A DNA stretch of 64,000 bases from Opitutia bacterium (GTDB lineage: Bacteria > Verrucomicrobiota > Verrucomicrobiia > Opitutales > T3Sed10-336). Where the stretch lies: positions 1-64,000 of the forward strand of contig PXBO01000021.1 of assembly GCA_003566885.1 (NCBI GenBank), read 5' to 3'. Both the position numbers and the translations under genes were made by a program. A model generated the notes under the pieces. That model made no database searches. It had not been told where the DNA came from and saw only the letters and a program-made list of their open reading frames with translations. Below, piece by piece: positions 17,801 through 25,224 of the stretch. Numbering within the stretch: the first letter of the stretch is position 1; each line of letters opens with the position of its first letter.

Positions 17801-18487
17801 TTACTGGAAAGCGTGTTGCGGGATGCCGGGCGGAATCAGGGTCAACGCGCTGCCGCGGTCCGGGCCATGGGAATGACGCGGCCGGGAGAAACGCGCCTGC
17901 TGAGGCTCGTGGAGGAGGACGGGTTGGCGGAGGACCTGCATTTCGCCGCCGCGAACGTGTTGTACGCTTCCAACGACCACGCGATTCGCGAAGCGGCAAG
18001 CGAGCGTCTAACGCTGCCGGGCACCCGCGAGGCCGAACCGTTGCCTCCTGTATCCGAACTCGTCGGACGCACCGGAAACGCCGCCAGAGGCAGTTCGGTC
18101 TACCGAATGTCGTGCATCGCCTGCCACCAGGTCAACGGAGAGGGAATCGATTTCGGGCCCGACCTTTCGGAGATCGGCGACAAACTCGCGAGGGAAGCGA
18201 TGTACACGGCCATTCTCGATCCCGACTCCACCATCAGTTTCAACTACCGGGGCGTACGCATCACGCTCGACAACGGAAACGTGGTGTCGGGATTCATTGC
18301 CAGCGAAACGGATGAAACGATAATCGTCCGCCAGACGGGCGGAATCTCGACGACGGTTCTGAAAGCGGACGTTGTGGAACGCGCGGTTCTCAACAACTCG
18401 TTGATGCCCCCCAACCTCCAGTTGCAAATGACCGAACAGGAACTGGTGGATCTGGTGGAATACCTCACCACCCTCCGCGGCGATTGA
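14870..18487 (+). CDS. PVC-type membrane-bound dehydrogenase with NPCBM, HEAT and haem-binding domains
   Basis: A 1205-residue protein from ATG 14870, which begins with a single membrane anchor (TLLLLLIALSIPVILWL). Domains in order are as follows. An NPCBM/NEW2-like carbohydrate-binding module lies at about residues 65-230 (VSFGIGVHSHSEIVYLLP). A PVC-type beta-propeller dehydrogenase domain at about 245-610 includes FASEPMITSPANIDIDHLGR, LADVQNYRGQ and FVFGPDGKVYWNFGD. HEAT repeats cover about 620-1060. A C-terminal cytochrome c-like haem domain has CIACH at about residue 1082, the FGPDLSEIG loop and a downstream Met as possible axial ligand. Such proteins are typical of Verrucomicrobia and Planctomycetes and are thought to oxidise sugars or alcohols outside the membrane, passing electrons to the haem. 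The substrate is not known. Confidence 0.88.
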   Translation: MKFRTPLTLLLLLIALSIPVILWLTGNRDEPGLAGSSSSGSGETVDGEAPESPWDRVGQLAAAAPPMVPVGANPDEVAEAAFRSGIVAADTPGHAVDIDIDIRGVRELLLIVDDADDGIAADWANWMEPRLIDERGDATPLTDLEWTRATTGWGQVRRNANTEGGPMRVDGEEVSFGIGVHSHSEIVYLLPEDHDFVRFVARAGIDHGGVSQNMGASVRFSVYADEVPRQRVRNSRDPGHAVEQLDVSAGLDVTLFASEPMITSPANIDIDHLGRIWLADVQNYRGQAGTRPEGDRILILEDTDGDGVADKVTTFYQGNDIDSLLGITVLGNKVIVACSPNVFIFHDDTGDGKADRKELLFTDTGQIQWDHSAHRFVFGPDGKVYWNFGDTGHHVHDADGNIIVDLAGNEVRDNGNPYRKGMAFRCNLDGSEFEVLGHNFRNPYELTVDSFGTVWQSDNDDDGNRACRINFLMEFGNYGYTDERTGAGWRAERVGMHPEVPLRHWYTNDPGVVPNVLDTGAGSPAGIIFYEGDLLGETFRNRMIHTEPGRNLVRAYPVVQDGAGYAGDMIPLLHGARDNWFRPVSLRTAPDGSVFVIDWYDPGVGGHAKGDESRGRVFRIAPPGNVYSVPEFDYTTAEGAVEALKNPNESVRYMAWTALNEMGEAALPALRDLYESDDPRFRARALWLLSKIEGSGEGFLETAVGDENEDIRITALRAARQIDVDILDYVRRVARDPSPRVRREALIALRHQEHPEAANLWAELAEQHTPGDRWYVEALGIAADRQWEPFFDAWLAGIGGEWDTPAGREIVWRSRFPAAVPLLAEIIADPATPRDALPRYFRALDFHNRDHRRDVLVAALGVDHEGADAIAELALGQLGPVNLDDEPGMMRAVERALEQTDTGGAVRLIEQFELRGESDRLLEALVGYPNQQTGVRAARLLLAWEQIGLVERAIDNEEDAGAILQTLGMSGEPSALPLLESVLRDAGRNQGQRAAAVRAMGMTRPGETRLLRLVEEDGLAEDLHFAAANVLYASNDHAIREAASERLTLPGTREAEPLPPVSELVGRTGNAARGSSVYRMSCIACHQVNGEGIDFGPDLSEIGDKLAREAMYTAILDPDSTISFNYRGVRITLDNGNVVSGFIASETDETIIVRQTGGISTTVLKADVVERAVLNNSLMPPNLQLQMTEQELVDLVEYLTTLRGD

Positions 18488-18544
18488 CGAGGTTCGGATG
18501 TTCTTAATGGCCAAACCACTCATTATCCGATTCACTTGAAGGGA

Positions 18545-19123
18545 ATGAGCTCTGATCCATTCAACCTGTTCGCCCGGTGCCTCACAAAGGCGCGGAACTG
18601 CGGTCTGGCCGAACCGACCGCTTGCGCCCTGGCCACCGCTTCGGCGGACGGACGGCCGAGTTGTCGCATGGTGCTGCTCAAGGATCACGGACCGGACGGA
18701 TTCGTGATTTACACCAACCTCGACAGTCCCAAGGCCCAGGACCTCAAGGAAAACCCGCGGGCGGAACTGTGTTTTTATTGGATGCCGTTGAAACGTCAGG
18801 TGCGTATCCACGGGACGGTTAAACCGGTCGATGAGGCCACCGCGGACGCCTACTTTGCCAGCCGTCCCCGCCTGAGCCGCATCGGCGCCTGGGCTTCCCG
18901 TCAGTCGCAACCGATGAAAACGGCGCTCGAACTGGAAAAAAATGTGGTGGCGGTCACCGCGCGCTACGGATTCGGAAAAATCCCCCGTCCGGAAAACTGG
19001 TCCGGTTTCCGTCTCCTCCCGGAAAGCATCGAGTTCTGGGTGGAGAAACCCTTCCGGCAGCACCACCGGGTGATTTTTCGGCGCGAGGGCGAAGGATGGA
19101 TCAAGGAGCGCCTGTTCCCCTGA
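18545..19123 (+). CDS. pdxH: Pyridoxamine 5'-phosphate oxidase
   Basis: 192 residues from ATG 18545; the track start is a TTG three codons earlier. Family landmarks are ATASADGRPSCRMVLLKDHG and FVIYTNLDSPKAQDLKENP (FMN phosphate and substrate binding), RQVRIHGTV, SRIGAWASRQSQPM, and the C-terminal WSGFRLLPESIEFW and HHRVIFRR that complete the active site. The enzyme uses FMN and oxygen to turn pyridoxine or pyridoxamine phosphate into pyridoxal 5'-phosphate in the cytoplasm. Downstream PLP users such as tryptophanase and CysK are elsewhere in the window, not in its operon. It follows the PVC dehydrogenase gene after 57 bases and precedes a transporter on the same strand. Confidence 0.93.
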   Translation: MSSDPFNLFARCLTKARNCGLAEPTACALATASADGRPSCRMVLLKDHGPDGFVIYTNLDSPKAQDLKENPRAELCFYWMPLKRQVRIHGTVKPVDEATADAYFASRPRLSRIGAWASRQSQPMKTALELEKNVVAVTARYGFGKIPRPENWSGFRLLPESIEFWVEKPFRQHHRVIFRREGEGWIKERLFP

Positions 19124-19191
19124 GCGCAAACCGCAATCAGAAATCCTGAGCTTTACTGAAAACGGCCCGTGCGATTCACTTCGGGTTGTCG

Positions 19192-20553
19192 ATGACCACG
19201 GAAACTCCAAGCGCCGACCAAAAGAACCGGCATGCCTGGTGCATGTACGACTGGGCCACCAACGGTTACCAGGTGACCACGGCTTCGGCGCTGTTCCCGG
19301 TTTTCTTCGTCGAACACATCGTACCGGAAGGGTTTTCCATTTTCGGGCGGGAGGTGCCGGCCTCCGGCTTATGGGGCCTGGCCCTGGCGACCGCGGCAAT
19401 CCTGGTGTTTATGATGGCCCCGGTACTTGGGGCCATCGCCGATTACACTTTGCTGAAAAGAAAATTTCTCATGGCCTTTGCCTGGGGCGGATGTCTTTTT
19501 GCCTCGCTGTTGTTTTTCGCCACCCCCGGACTGGTCTGGCTGTCACTCCTGACCTTTGTGGCGGCGCAGGTGTGCTACACCGCCGGTAACGTATTCTACA
19601 ACGCCTTTATTCCCTCCCTGGCCGCGGATGAGGACATGGACGACCTTTCAGGCCGGGGTTTCGCCTACGGATACATGGGCGGAGCGTTGCAATTCACCCT
19701 GGCTTTGGGGCTGGTTTCGGGCCACGACCTGATTGGCCTTTCGGCGGAAATGGCGGTGCGGATCGCCTTGTTGAGCGCCGGCCTCTGGTGGCTCGGTTTT
19801 TCCGCCTACACCTTTCTCCATCTCCGGGAAACCCCTCCCCCGGGATTCCGCGAGACCACATTCTCCAATCCCTTCGCCGCCATCCGGCACGGGACACGTC
19901 AAACCTGGGCCATCACCCGTCGCCTCCCCCGTTTTCCCGCTTTGCTCCTCTTCCTCGTGGCCTTTTTTTGCTACAACGACGGCATTCAAACGGTGATTGG
20001 AGTCTCGGCGGCCTACGGGAAGGATGAACTGGAACTGGGAACCCAGGCCATCATGATCACATTTCTGATCGTGCAGTTCGTCGCCTTCGGCGGCGCCCTG
20101 CTCTTCTCCCGCCTGGCGGCCATCATGGGAACAAAAAACGCGTTACTCCTCTCGCTCGTCGTTTGGAGCGGAGTCGTCGTCTACGCCTATTTTCTGCAGC
20201 CTGGCGCCATCGTCGGATTTTTCGTCCTGGGGCTCATCGTCGGCCTCGTGCTGGGGGGCAACCAGGCGTTGAGCCGTTCGCTGTTCGCCAGCATGATCCC
20301 CCGCGAATCGTCGGCCAACTTCTTCGGGTTTTTCACCGTGTTCCATAAGCTTTCCGCCATCCTGGGCCCCCTTCTTTTCGGCGGCCTGGCCATTCTTTTC
20401 GGCTCTTCCCGCCCGGCGATCCTGGCCATAATCGTGTTTTTCATCGTTGGCGGCCTTCTCCTCGCCTGTGTGGATGTCGAAAAAGCCCGCAAATCCAGAG
20501 GCCTGTGGCTGGAAAAAACACCTGGCAGCCCGGCCGATGAGCCGTCAATGTGA
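19192..20553 (+). CDS. UMF1 (Atg22-like) family MFS transporter
   Basis: About 453 residues from ATG 19192; the track start is a TTG two codons earlier. The N-terminus HAWCMYDWATNGYQVTTASA is the signature of the UMF1/Atg22-like branch of the major facilitator superfamily, and about twelve hydrophobic helices follow (for example LALATAAILVFMMAPVLGAI, LLFLVAFFCYNDGIQTVIGV, IVGLVLGGNQALSRSLFASM). Fungal Atg22 exports amino acids from the vacuole; bacterial members have no settled substrate. The gene lies 12 bases before a GH57 glycoside hydrolase, so a link to oligosaccharide metabolism is possible, though unproven. Confidence 0.88.
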   Translation: MTTETPSADQKNRHAWCMYDWATNGYQVTTASALFPVFFVEHIVPEGFSIFGREVPASGLWGLALATAAILVFMMAPVLGAIADYTLLKRKFLMAFAWGGCLFASLLFFATPGLVWLSLLTFVAAQVCYTAGNVFYNAFIPSLAADEDMDDLSGRGFAYGYMGGALQFTLALGLVSGHDLIGLSAEMAVRIALLSAGLWWLGFSAYTFLHLRETPPPGFRETTFSNPFAAIRHGTRQTWAITRRLPRFPALLLFLVAFFCYNDGIQTVIGVSAAYGKDELELGTQAIMITFLIVQFVAFGGALLFSRLAAIMGTKNALLLSLVVWSGVVVYAYFLQPGAIVGFFVLGLIVGLVLGGNQALSRSLFASMIPRESSANFFGFFTVFHKLSAILGPLLFGGLAILFGSSRPAILAIIVFFIVGGLLLACVDVEKARKSRGLWLEKTPGSPADEPSM

Positions 20554-20565
20554 AATCGCCAGTCT

Positions 20566-21777
20566 ATGAAGATCATCCACCACGCTCTCGGCCTGCATTT
20601 CCATCAGCCCCTCGGCAACCTGCTCGCGTTGCACCACGATCCGACGCAAAGCTGGGAAGCCACCCAAATCCTGCGCAGCTACGAGCGCCCTCTGCACTTC
20701 GTAAAAGACTGGTCCGATGTCGCCCGGCTGCATTTCAGTTTTTCCGGCACCCTGCTCAGGCAACTGGAGGATCCGGCGGTGCGTGAAACCTTTGCCGACA
20801 TCGTCGATATCGAAGGCCTGCTCGAAGGCTACCGCCGGGCGCCGTTCGAAATTGTGGGCAGCGGCCTATACCACCCGGTGTATCCCCTGATTCCCAATGC
20901 CGATTGGGACCCGCAAACCGAGAACTGGCTGGCGTTGGGAAAACATCTTTTGGGACGGGAATGGTTCCAGGGATTCTGGCCCCCCGAAATGGGATTCTGC
21001 ATGGAAATGATCCCCATGCTGGCCCGGCACGGATTTCGTTATGTCCTGGTGGATTCCTATTACATCAAACCCAAACGGGAGATGCGCTGGGAGGAGATGC
21101 GGTATCGTCCCTACCTGGCGCGGCACGGCGGCGCCGAAATCATTGTGATTCCCCGCGACCGGGAACTGTCGGACGCCCAGGAGTCCGGTCTCGATCCCGG
21201 CTGGTTCGAACACGAACTGGTCGAGCGCACCAAGTGGTGCGACTGGCCGCCGTTGGTCACCACCTGGACCGATGGCGACAATGGCGGTTGGTTCCGGACC
21301 GGAGACTGGGAGGCCGGATTCTGGGGGCATTTCCTCCAGCCCACACTGCAGAAGCACCGCGAAGGGAAACTCGCCTATCGCCCGACCCACATCCCGGAAT
21401 ACCTGGACCTTTATCCGCCCACCGAAGAAGTCGAGGTTCACCGAGGCGCCTGGAACACCGGCGATCACTGGGGCGGGGATTTTATGCAATGGACCGGATC
21501 GTTGCTGCAGAAAAAGGGGTTCGACGAAATCGCCAACGCCAGCCGCTATTACCGTCAGGTGGTCAGGGAGTTTGACTCCGCAAAACCAACCCTGACCGAT
21601 CCCGAGGAATTGCACGACCTTCTCTTGCAGGGCTACGAAGCCATCCTGCGCGCCGAAACCAGCTGTAATTTTTACTGGGGCTCCTCGTGGGTATCCAGGA
21701 GCTTCGACGATCTGGAACAAGCCTACCGCTTGATCGACAATGTCCGCGCCCGCATCGCGGAATCCTCCGCCCTTTGA
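20566..21777 (+). CDS. GH57 family glycoside hydrolase
   Basis: 403 residues, with the GH57 starting motif [14 protein letters not shown]. Conserved region [20 protein letters not shown] probably includes a carboxylate of the active site, and [10 protein letters not shown] carries the likely acid/base Asp. The [17 protein letters not shown] stretch is also typical of the family. GH57 enzymes are cytoplasmic retaining enzymes on alpha-glucans (amylase, glucanotransferase, branching enzyme) or alpha-galactosides. At about 400 residues it is a short member, lacking the long C-terminal domains of the branching enzymes. No signal peptide is present. It is probably co-transcribed with the upstream transporter. 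Confidence 0.87.
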   Translation: MKIIHHALGLHFHQPLGNLLALHHDPTQSWEATQILRSYERPLHFVKDWSDVARLHFSFSGTLLRQLEDPAVRETFADIVDIEGLLEGYRRAPFEIVGSGLYHPVYPLIPNADWDPQTENWLALGKHLLGREWFQGFWPPEMGFCMEMIPMLARHGFRYVLVDSYYIKPKREMRWEEMRYRPYLARHGGAEIIVIPRDRELSDAQESGLDPGWFEHELVERTKWCDWPPLVTTWTDGDNGGWFRTGDWEAGFWGHFLQPTLQKHREGKLAYRPTHIPEYLDLYPPTEEVEVHRGAWNTGDHWGGDFMQWTGSLLQKKGFDEIANASRYYRQVVREFDSAKPTLTDPEELHDLLLQGYEAILRAETSCNFYWGSSWVSRSFDDLEQAYRLIDNVRARIAESSAL

Positions 21778-21871
21778 TCCGCTTGTCAGCAAAGCACGAC
21801 AACGTTTCGCTTTCCGGTTGAATCCGGAGGCAAACGGGGGCAGGTTGAACGGTTTATCACTTGTGAGTGGC

Positions 21872-22957
21872 ATGAAAAAGGTTCTCATCGCAATGTCCGG
21901 CGGGGTGGACAGCGCCGTGGCGGCGCTCCTCTTGAAGCGGCAAGGGGTCCCGGTCGAAGGGGCCTACATGAAGAACTGGATCAACGATGAGGAGCAGATC
22001 CGGGGCGACTGCCCCTGGCAACAGGACATCGAGGACGCGCGCGCGGTGGCCGAGGCCCTGAACATTCCCTTCCGGGTGGTCAACCTGATGGAGGACTACC
22101 GCTCGCGCATTGTCGATTACCTGCTGGAAGGTTACCGTCACGGAATCACCCCAAACCCCGACGTCATGTGCAACCGGGAGATCAAATTCGGAGTGTTCCT
22201 CGACTACGCCCTCGCCGAAGGCTTCGACGCCGTCGCCACCGGCCACTACGCCCGGTGTGAAACCGATCCCGAAGGCCGGCCCGTCCTGTTGCGGGGAAAG
22301 GACGAAAAAAAGGACCAGTCCTACTTTCTCGCCATGATGCGCCCGGACCAAATCGCGCGGGCGGTGTTTCCGATCGGTCACCTGACAAAGCCGGAGGTAC
22401 GTCGCATGGCGCATCAGGCGGGCCTTCCCAACGCCACCAAGAAGGACAGTCAGGGGATTTGTTTTATCGGCAACATCCGCATGCGCGATTTCCTGACCCA
22501 TTACCTTCCCGACAACCCGGGCGACATCGTCGACACCGCGGGCCAAGTCCTGGGGCGACACCGGGGCCTGCACCTGTACACCATCGGGCAGCGGCGCGGA
22601 ATCGGAATACCCTCCAATACCGACAACGCCTTTTTTGTGGTGGTGGGCAAGGAGCAGGAAAACAATCGCCTGTTGGTGGCTTTCGATCGTCCTGATTCGC
22701 CCGGCCTTTACTCCAGTCGCGTGGTGGTGCGCGGACTCTCCTATACCGGCGTTCCCATTACGGAACCGTCCAAGCTCGAAGCGCGTCCCCGCTACCTGGA
22801 TCCGGCGCAGGAAATTGCCTTCAGGCCCCTCGGCGAGGACCGCGCCGAAGTGCGCTTCGCCCAACCCCAGCGCGCACTGGCCGCCGGTCAGATCCTGGCC
22901 CTCTACCGCGGCGACCTCCTGCTGGGCGGCGGCGTTTACGAAACCATCGACGCGTGA
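21872..22957 (+). CDS. mnmA: tRNA-specific 2-thiouridylase MnmA
   Basis: 361 residues from ATG 21872 ([20 protein letters not shown]), which matches the family start; the 44 extra residues in the track frame overlap the GH57 gene and have no homology character. PP-loop motif SGGVDSAV binds [15 protein letters not shown] holds the catalytic Cys and [14 protein letters not shown] the second, persulfide-carrying Cys. The [20 protein letters not shown] segment belongs to the tRNA-binding part. The enzyme places sulfur at position 2 of the wobble uridine of Lys, Glu and Gln tRNAs. Confidence 0.95.
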   Translation: MKKVLIAMSGGVDSAVAALLLKRQGVPVEGAYMKNWINDEEQIRGDCPWQQDIEDARAVAEALNIPFRVVNLMEDYRSRIVDYLLEGYRHGITPNPDVMCNREIKFGVFLDYALAEGFDAVATGHYARCETDPEGRPVLLRGKDEKKDQSYFLAMMRPDQIARAVFPIGHLTKPEVRRMAHQAGLPNATKKDSQGICFIGNIRMRDFLTHYLPDNPGDIVDTAGQVLGRHRGLHLYTIGQRRGIGIPSNTDNAFFVVVGKEQENNRLLVAFDRPDSPGLYSSRVVVRGLSYTGVPITEPSKLEARPRYLDPAQEIAFRPLGEDRAEVRFAQPQRALAAGQILALYRGDLLLGGGVYETIDA

Positions 22958-23018
22958 ATCGTTTTGTGGCGACAATTGCCCCCACCCCTGTTTTTTTCCC
23001 GGAATGAAGGATACGGCG

Positions 23019-24491
23019 ATGCTCACCACGAACCGCAAGGCATTGACGGTCAATCTCGACGCCGCCAAGTACGGAACCTTTGCGGAAATCGGGGCCGGCC
23101 AGGAGGTCGCCCGCCATTTTTTCCGGGCCGGCGGCGCCGCCGGAACCATCGCCAAATCGATCTCGGCCTACGATATGAAGTTCAGCGACGAGATCTACGG
23201 CCGGAGCCAGCGCTACGTTTCCCGCGAGAGACTCACCACCATGCTGGCCTACGAGTACAACCTCCTGTTGGAACGTTTGCGCGAGACCCGCGGCTCGCAG
23301 TCGACGTTTTTCGCCTTCGCCGACACCGTGGTGGCGCGGAGCTACCGGAACGAAAACGACGGCTACGGCTGGATGGGAATCCGGTTTCAATTCCATCCCG
23401 GCGGCGAACCCCATGACATCATCCTCCACTGTCACCTCCTGGACACGGAAAACGTCAACCAGCAACAGACCCTGGGCGTGATCGGTGTCAACCTGGTCTA
23501 CGGCGCCTTTTATTACCGTGACAATCCCTCCTCACTGATTCAGTCCCTGGGCGACAATCTGCATAAGGACCGGTTCGAGATCGATATGATCAAGTTCAGC
23601 GGACCGGATTTCCGCTACGCCGACAATCGACTGATGAGCCTCCAATTGGTGCAGCACGGCATGACCAATGCGGTCATGTTCGGACGGGACGGCGACGTGC
23701 TGCAACCGTCCGAAATCCTCTACAAGAAGGCGGTGTTTGTCCAACGCGGCAGTTTTCGCCCCATAACCCGCGTCAACGTGGACATGCTCGAGTGCGGCCT
23801 GCGGCAGTTCACCGCCGACCCCATGGTCGCCGGAACCGACATTCAGGTACTAATGGAAATCACCATGAACAACCTGCTGGCCTCGGGCGAAGTGGACCAC
23901 GACGATTTCCTGGCCAGAGTCGACATCCTGAGCTTCCTCGGCTACCCGGTCATGGTTTCCAACTACCCGGAACACTATCGTCTGGCTGCCTATTTTCGCC
24001 GCTACACCAAAGCCATGATCGGCTCGGTCCTCGGCATCAACAACCTGGTGGAAATCTTCAACGAGAAATATTACGAAAACCTCGAAGGCGGCATCCTCGA
24101 GTCATTCGGCCGCCTGTTCAAGAACACGGTCAAACTCTACGTTTATCCCATGCGGCGCGAGGGCCTGGAGCATTTCGCCAACCGAACCGGCAACGCCTCT
24201 TTTCTCGAAGGCGCCAACGTCGAGGGCAACCCCCTGATCACCACCGAGAACCTACACGTTCCGAACAACCTTCGGCATCTTTACCGTCACCTGACCGAAA
24301 ACGGATACCTCGAACCCGTAACCGGATTCGACGAAAGCCTGACCCACATCTTCTCCCGCGATGTGCTCCAACGCATCCAGAGCGGAGATAAGAGCTGGGA
24401 GAAGATGGTGCCGCCGGAGGTGGCCGAAATCATCAAGGATCGCGGCCTGTTCGAATGTCAACGAAAGCGCCGCAAGCTAAGCACACGCTAG
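23019..24491 (+). CDS. Conserved protein of unknown function (sometimes misnamed a TonB receptor or NaMN adenylyltransferase)
   Basis: 490 residues from ATG 23019, with AAGGA about 9 bases upstream. The N-terminus LTVNLDAAKYGTFAEIGAGQ, EVARHFFRAGGAAGTIAKSI and SAYDMKFSDEIYG marks a widespread bacterial family whose members I remember being labelled TonB-dependent receptor or nicotinate-nucleotide adenylyltransferase. This sequence supports neither: no signal peptide, no plug or barrel, and no nucleotidyltransferase (H/T)xGH motif. It is soluble, with a well-conserved look throughout (VMFGRDGDVLQPSEILYKKA, EIFNEKYYENLEGGILESFG). It follows mnmA after 61 bases on the same strand. The function is not known to me. 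Confidence 0.75.
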   Translation: MLTTNRKALTVNLDAAKYGTFAEIGAGQEVARHFFRAGGAAGTIAKSISAYDMKFSDEIYGRSQRYVSRERLTTMLAYEYNLLLERLRETRGSQSTFFAFADTVVARSYRNENDGYGWMGIRFQFHPGGEPHDIILHCHLLDTENVNQQQTLGVIGVNLVYGAFYYRDNPSSLIQSLGDNLHKDRFEIDMIKFSGPDFRYADNRLMSLQLVQHGMTNAVMFGRDGDVLQPSEILYKKAVFVQRGSFRPITRVNVDMLECGLRQFTADPMVAGTDIQVLMEITMNNLLASGEVDHDDFLARVDILSFLGYPVMVSNYPEHYRLAAYFRRYTKAMIGSVLGINNLVEIFNEKYYENLEGGILESFGRLFKNTVKLYVYPMRREGLEHFANRTGNASFLEGANVEGNPLITTENLHVPNNLRHLYRHLTENGYLEPVTGFDESLTHIFSRDVLQRIQSGDKSWEKMVPPEVAEIIKDRGLFECQRKRRKLSTR

Positions 24492-24495
24492 CAGC

Positions 24496-24515
24496 CTGTC
24501 GGCGAAGCCCGACAG
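24496..24515. repeat. Short hairpin after the conserved hypothetical gene
   Basis: CTGTCGG, six bases, CCGACAG, beginning a few bases after the stop at 24491. No T-run follows, so it is a weak terminator at best. Confidence 0.35.
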
Positions 24516-24587
24516 ACTCCTAGCATCGTGTCGGACCTGGCCTACCGGAAAATTTCGACAGACACCTCCCAAAGGACTCAACGAGGA

Positions 24588-24755
24588 TCAATCCTCGGGG
24601 ATCCATTGAGGATCACCCTCGGCATCCACCGAGACCTCGCCCGGTTGCGTCAGGTCCGGACCGCCGAAACGGTGCAGTAATCCGGCGGCCGCGAAAACCA
24701 AGGCCAAGCCGATCAAGGCGATGGAATTCTTGGCGAGAACGGTCTTGTTCTTCAT
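24588..24755 (-). CDS. Small single-pass membrane protein (55 aa), not in ORF track
   Basis: Hand translation gives a 55-residue protein: a short basic N-terminus (MKNKTVLAKN), one transmembrane helix (SIALIGLALVFAAAGLLHRF) and an acidic tail ending DPQWIPED. The charge pattern, positive inside then helix then acidic tail, is that of a real membrane protein or uncleaved signal. No ribosome site is obvious and I know no family. It lies just downstream of another tiny membrane protein on the same strand, so the two may be expressed together. Confidence 0.45.
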   Translation of the reverse strand: MKNKTVLAKNSIALIGLALVFAAAGLLHRFGGPDLTQPGEVSVDAEGDPQWIPED

Positions 24756-24816
24756 TCAAAAGCAAATGAACATCACCGCCCGGCGGGTGCCTGTCCATCA
24801 GATTCGGCGAAAAAAA

Positions 24817-24942
24817 CTATAAATTCACCACGATGGCGATCACCAGGAAGACGACGATCACCGCCACCAGGATGGCGATAAACGTAACGGGCGTTTTTTC
24901 CTTTTCTCTTCTTCTCGCGGAACGACGGGTTTTCGGTTTCAT
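24817..24942 (-). CDS. Tiny basic membrane protein (41 aa), not in ORF track
   Basis: Hand translation gives 41 residues: a very basic head (MKPKTRRSARRREKEK) and one hydrophobic helix (FIAILVAVIVVFLVIAIVVN) running to the C-terminus. Such head-plus-helix microproteins are plausible small regulators or subunits of membrane complexes, but nothing here shows a role. Spacing to the next small membrane gene is 61 bases. No clear ribosome site was seen. Confidence 0.45.
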   Translation of the reverse strand: MKPKTRRSARRREKEKTPVTFIAILVAVIVVFLVIAIVVNL

Positions 24943-25021
24943 GAAATAAACGTTGGATCAAATCGCCTTCTAACACGGATCAGGTCATCGAGTCCTTTAA
25001 ACTTCTGAATAATGCCGGATA

Positions 25022-25103
25022 TGCCCAGGGTGGGACTCGAACCCACACACCTCTCGGCACCAGATCCTAAATCTGGCGTGTCTGCCAATTCCACCACCTG
25101 GGC
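25022..25103 (-). tRNA. tRNA-Leu (anticodon TAG)
   Basis: The minus strand folds as a class II tRNA: acceptor GCCCAGG/CCTGGGC, anticodon arm CCAGA-TTTAGGA-TCTGG with anticodon TAG (reads CUN leucine codons), an extra arm (GCCGAGAGGTGTG region), T arm TGGGTTCGAGTCCCA and discriminator A. CCA is not encoded. Confidence 0.95.
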
Positions 25104-25156
25104 TGTGGAAGCTCTAAAGGGAAACGATTCGGCGCGCACAGGCAAACCAAATAATC

Positions 25157-25224
25157 CTCCCCTTGTCGCCCCACGCCCCGCGCCCCCCGCTCCACGCCCC
25201 TCGTCCCTCGCCCCTCGCCCCTTA
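25157..25224 (-). repeat. G-rich tract (C-rich on plus strand), possible G-quadruplex
   Basis: On the minus strand about 68 bases consist of many runs of three to six G separated by one to five bases, beginning GGGGCGAGGGGCGAGGGACG. It starts at the stop of the DUF4159 gene, the last gene of the MoxR operon, and ends about 55 bases short of the tRNA-Leu gene. It could form G-quadruplexes in RNA or DNA at the operon end. Confidence 0.6.

Noticed and set aside
25157-25224. C-rich repeated tract as a CRISPR array
   Set aside because: The units are 5-8 bases, irregular, with no spacers; no cas gene is in the window.
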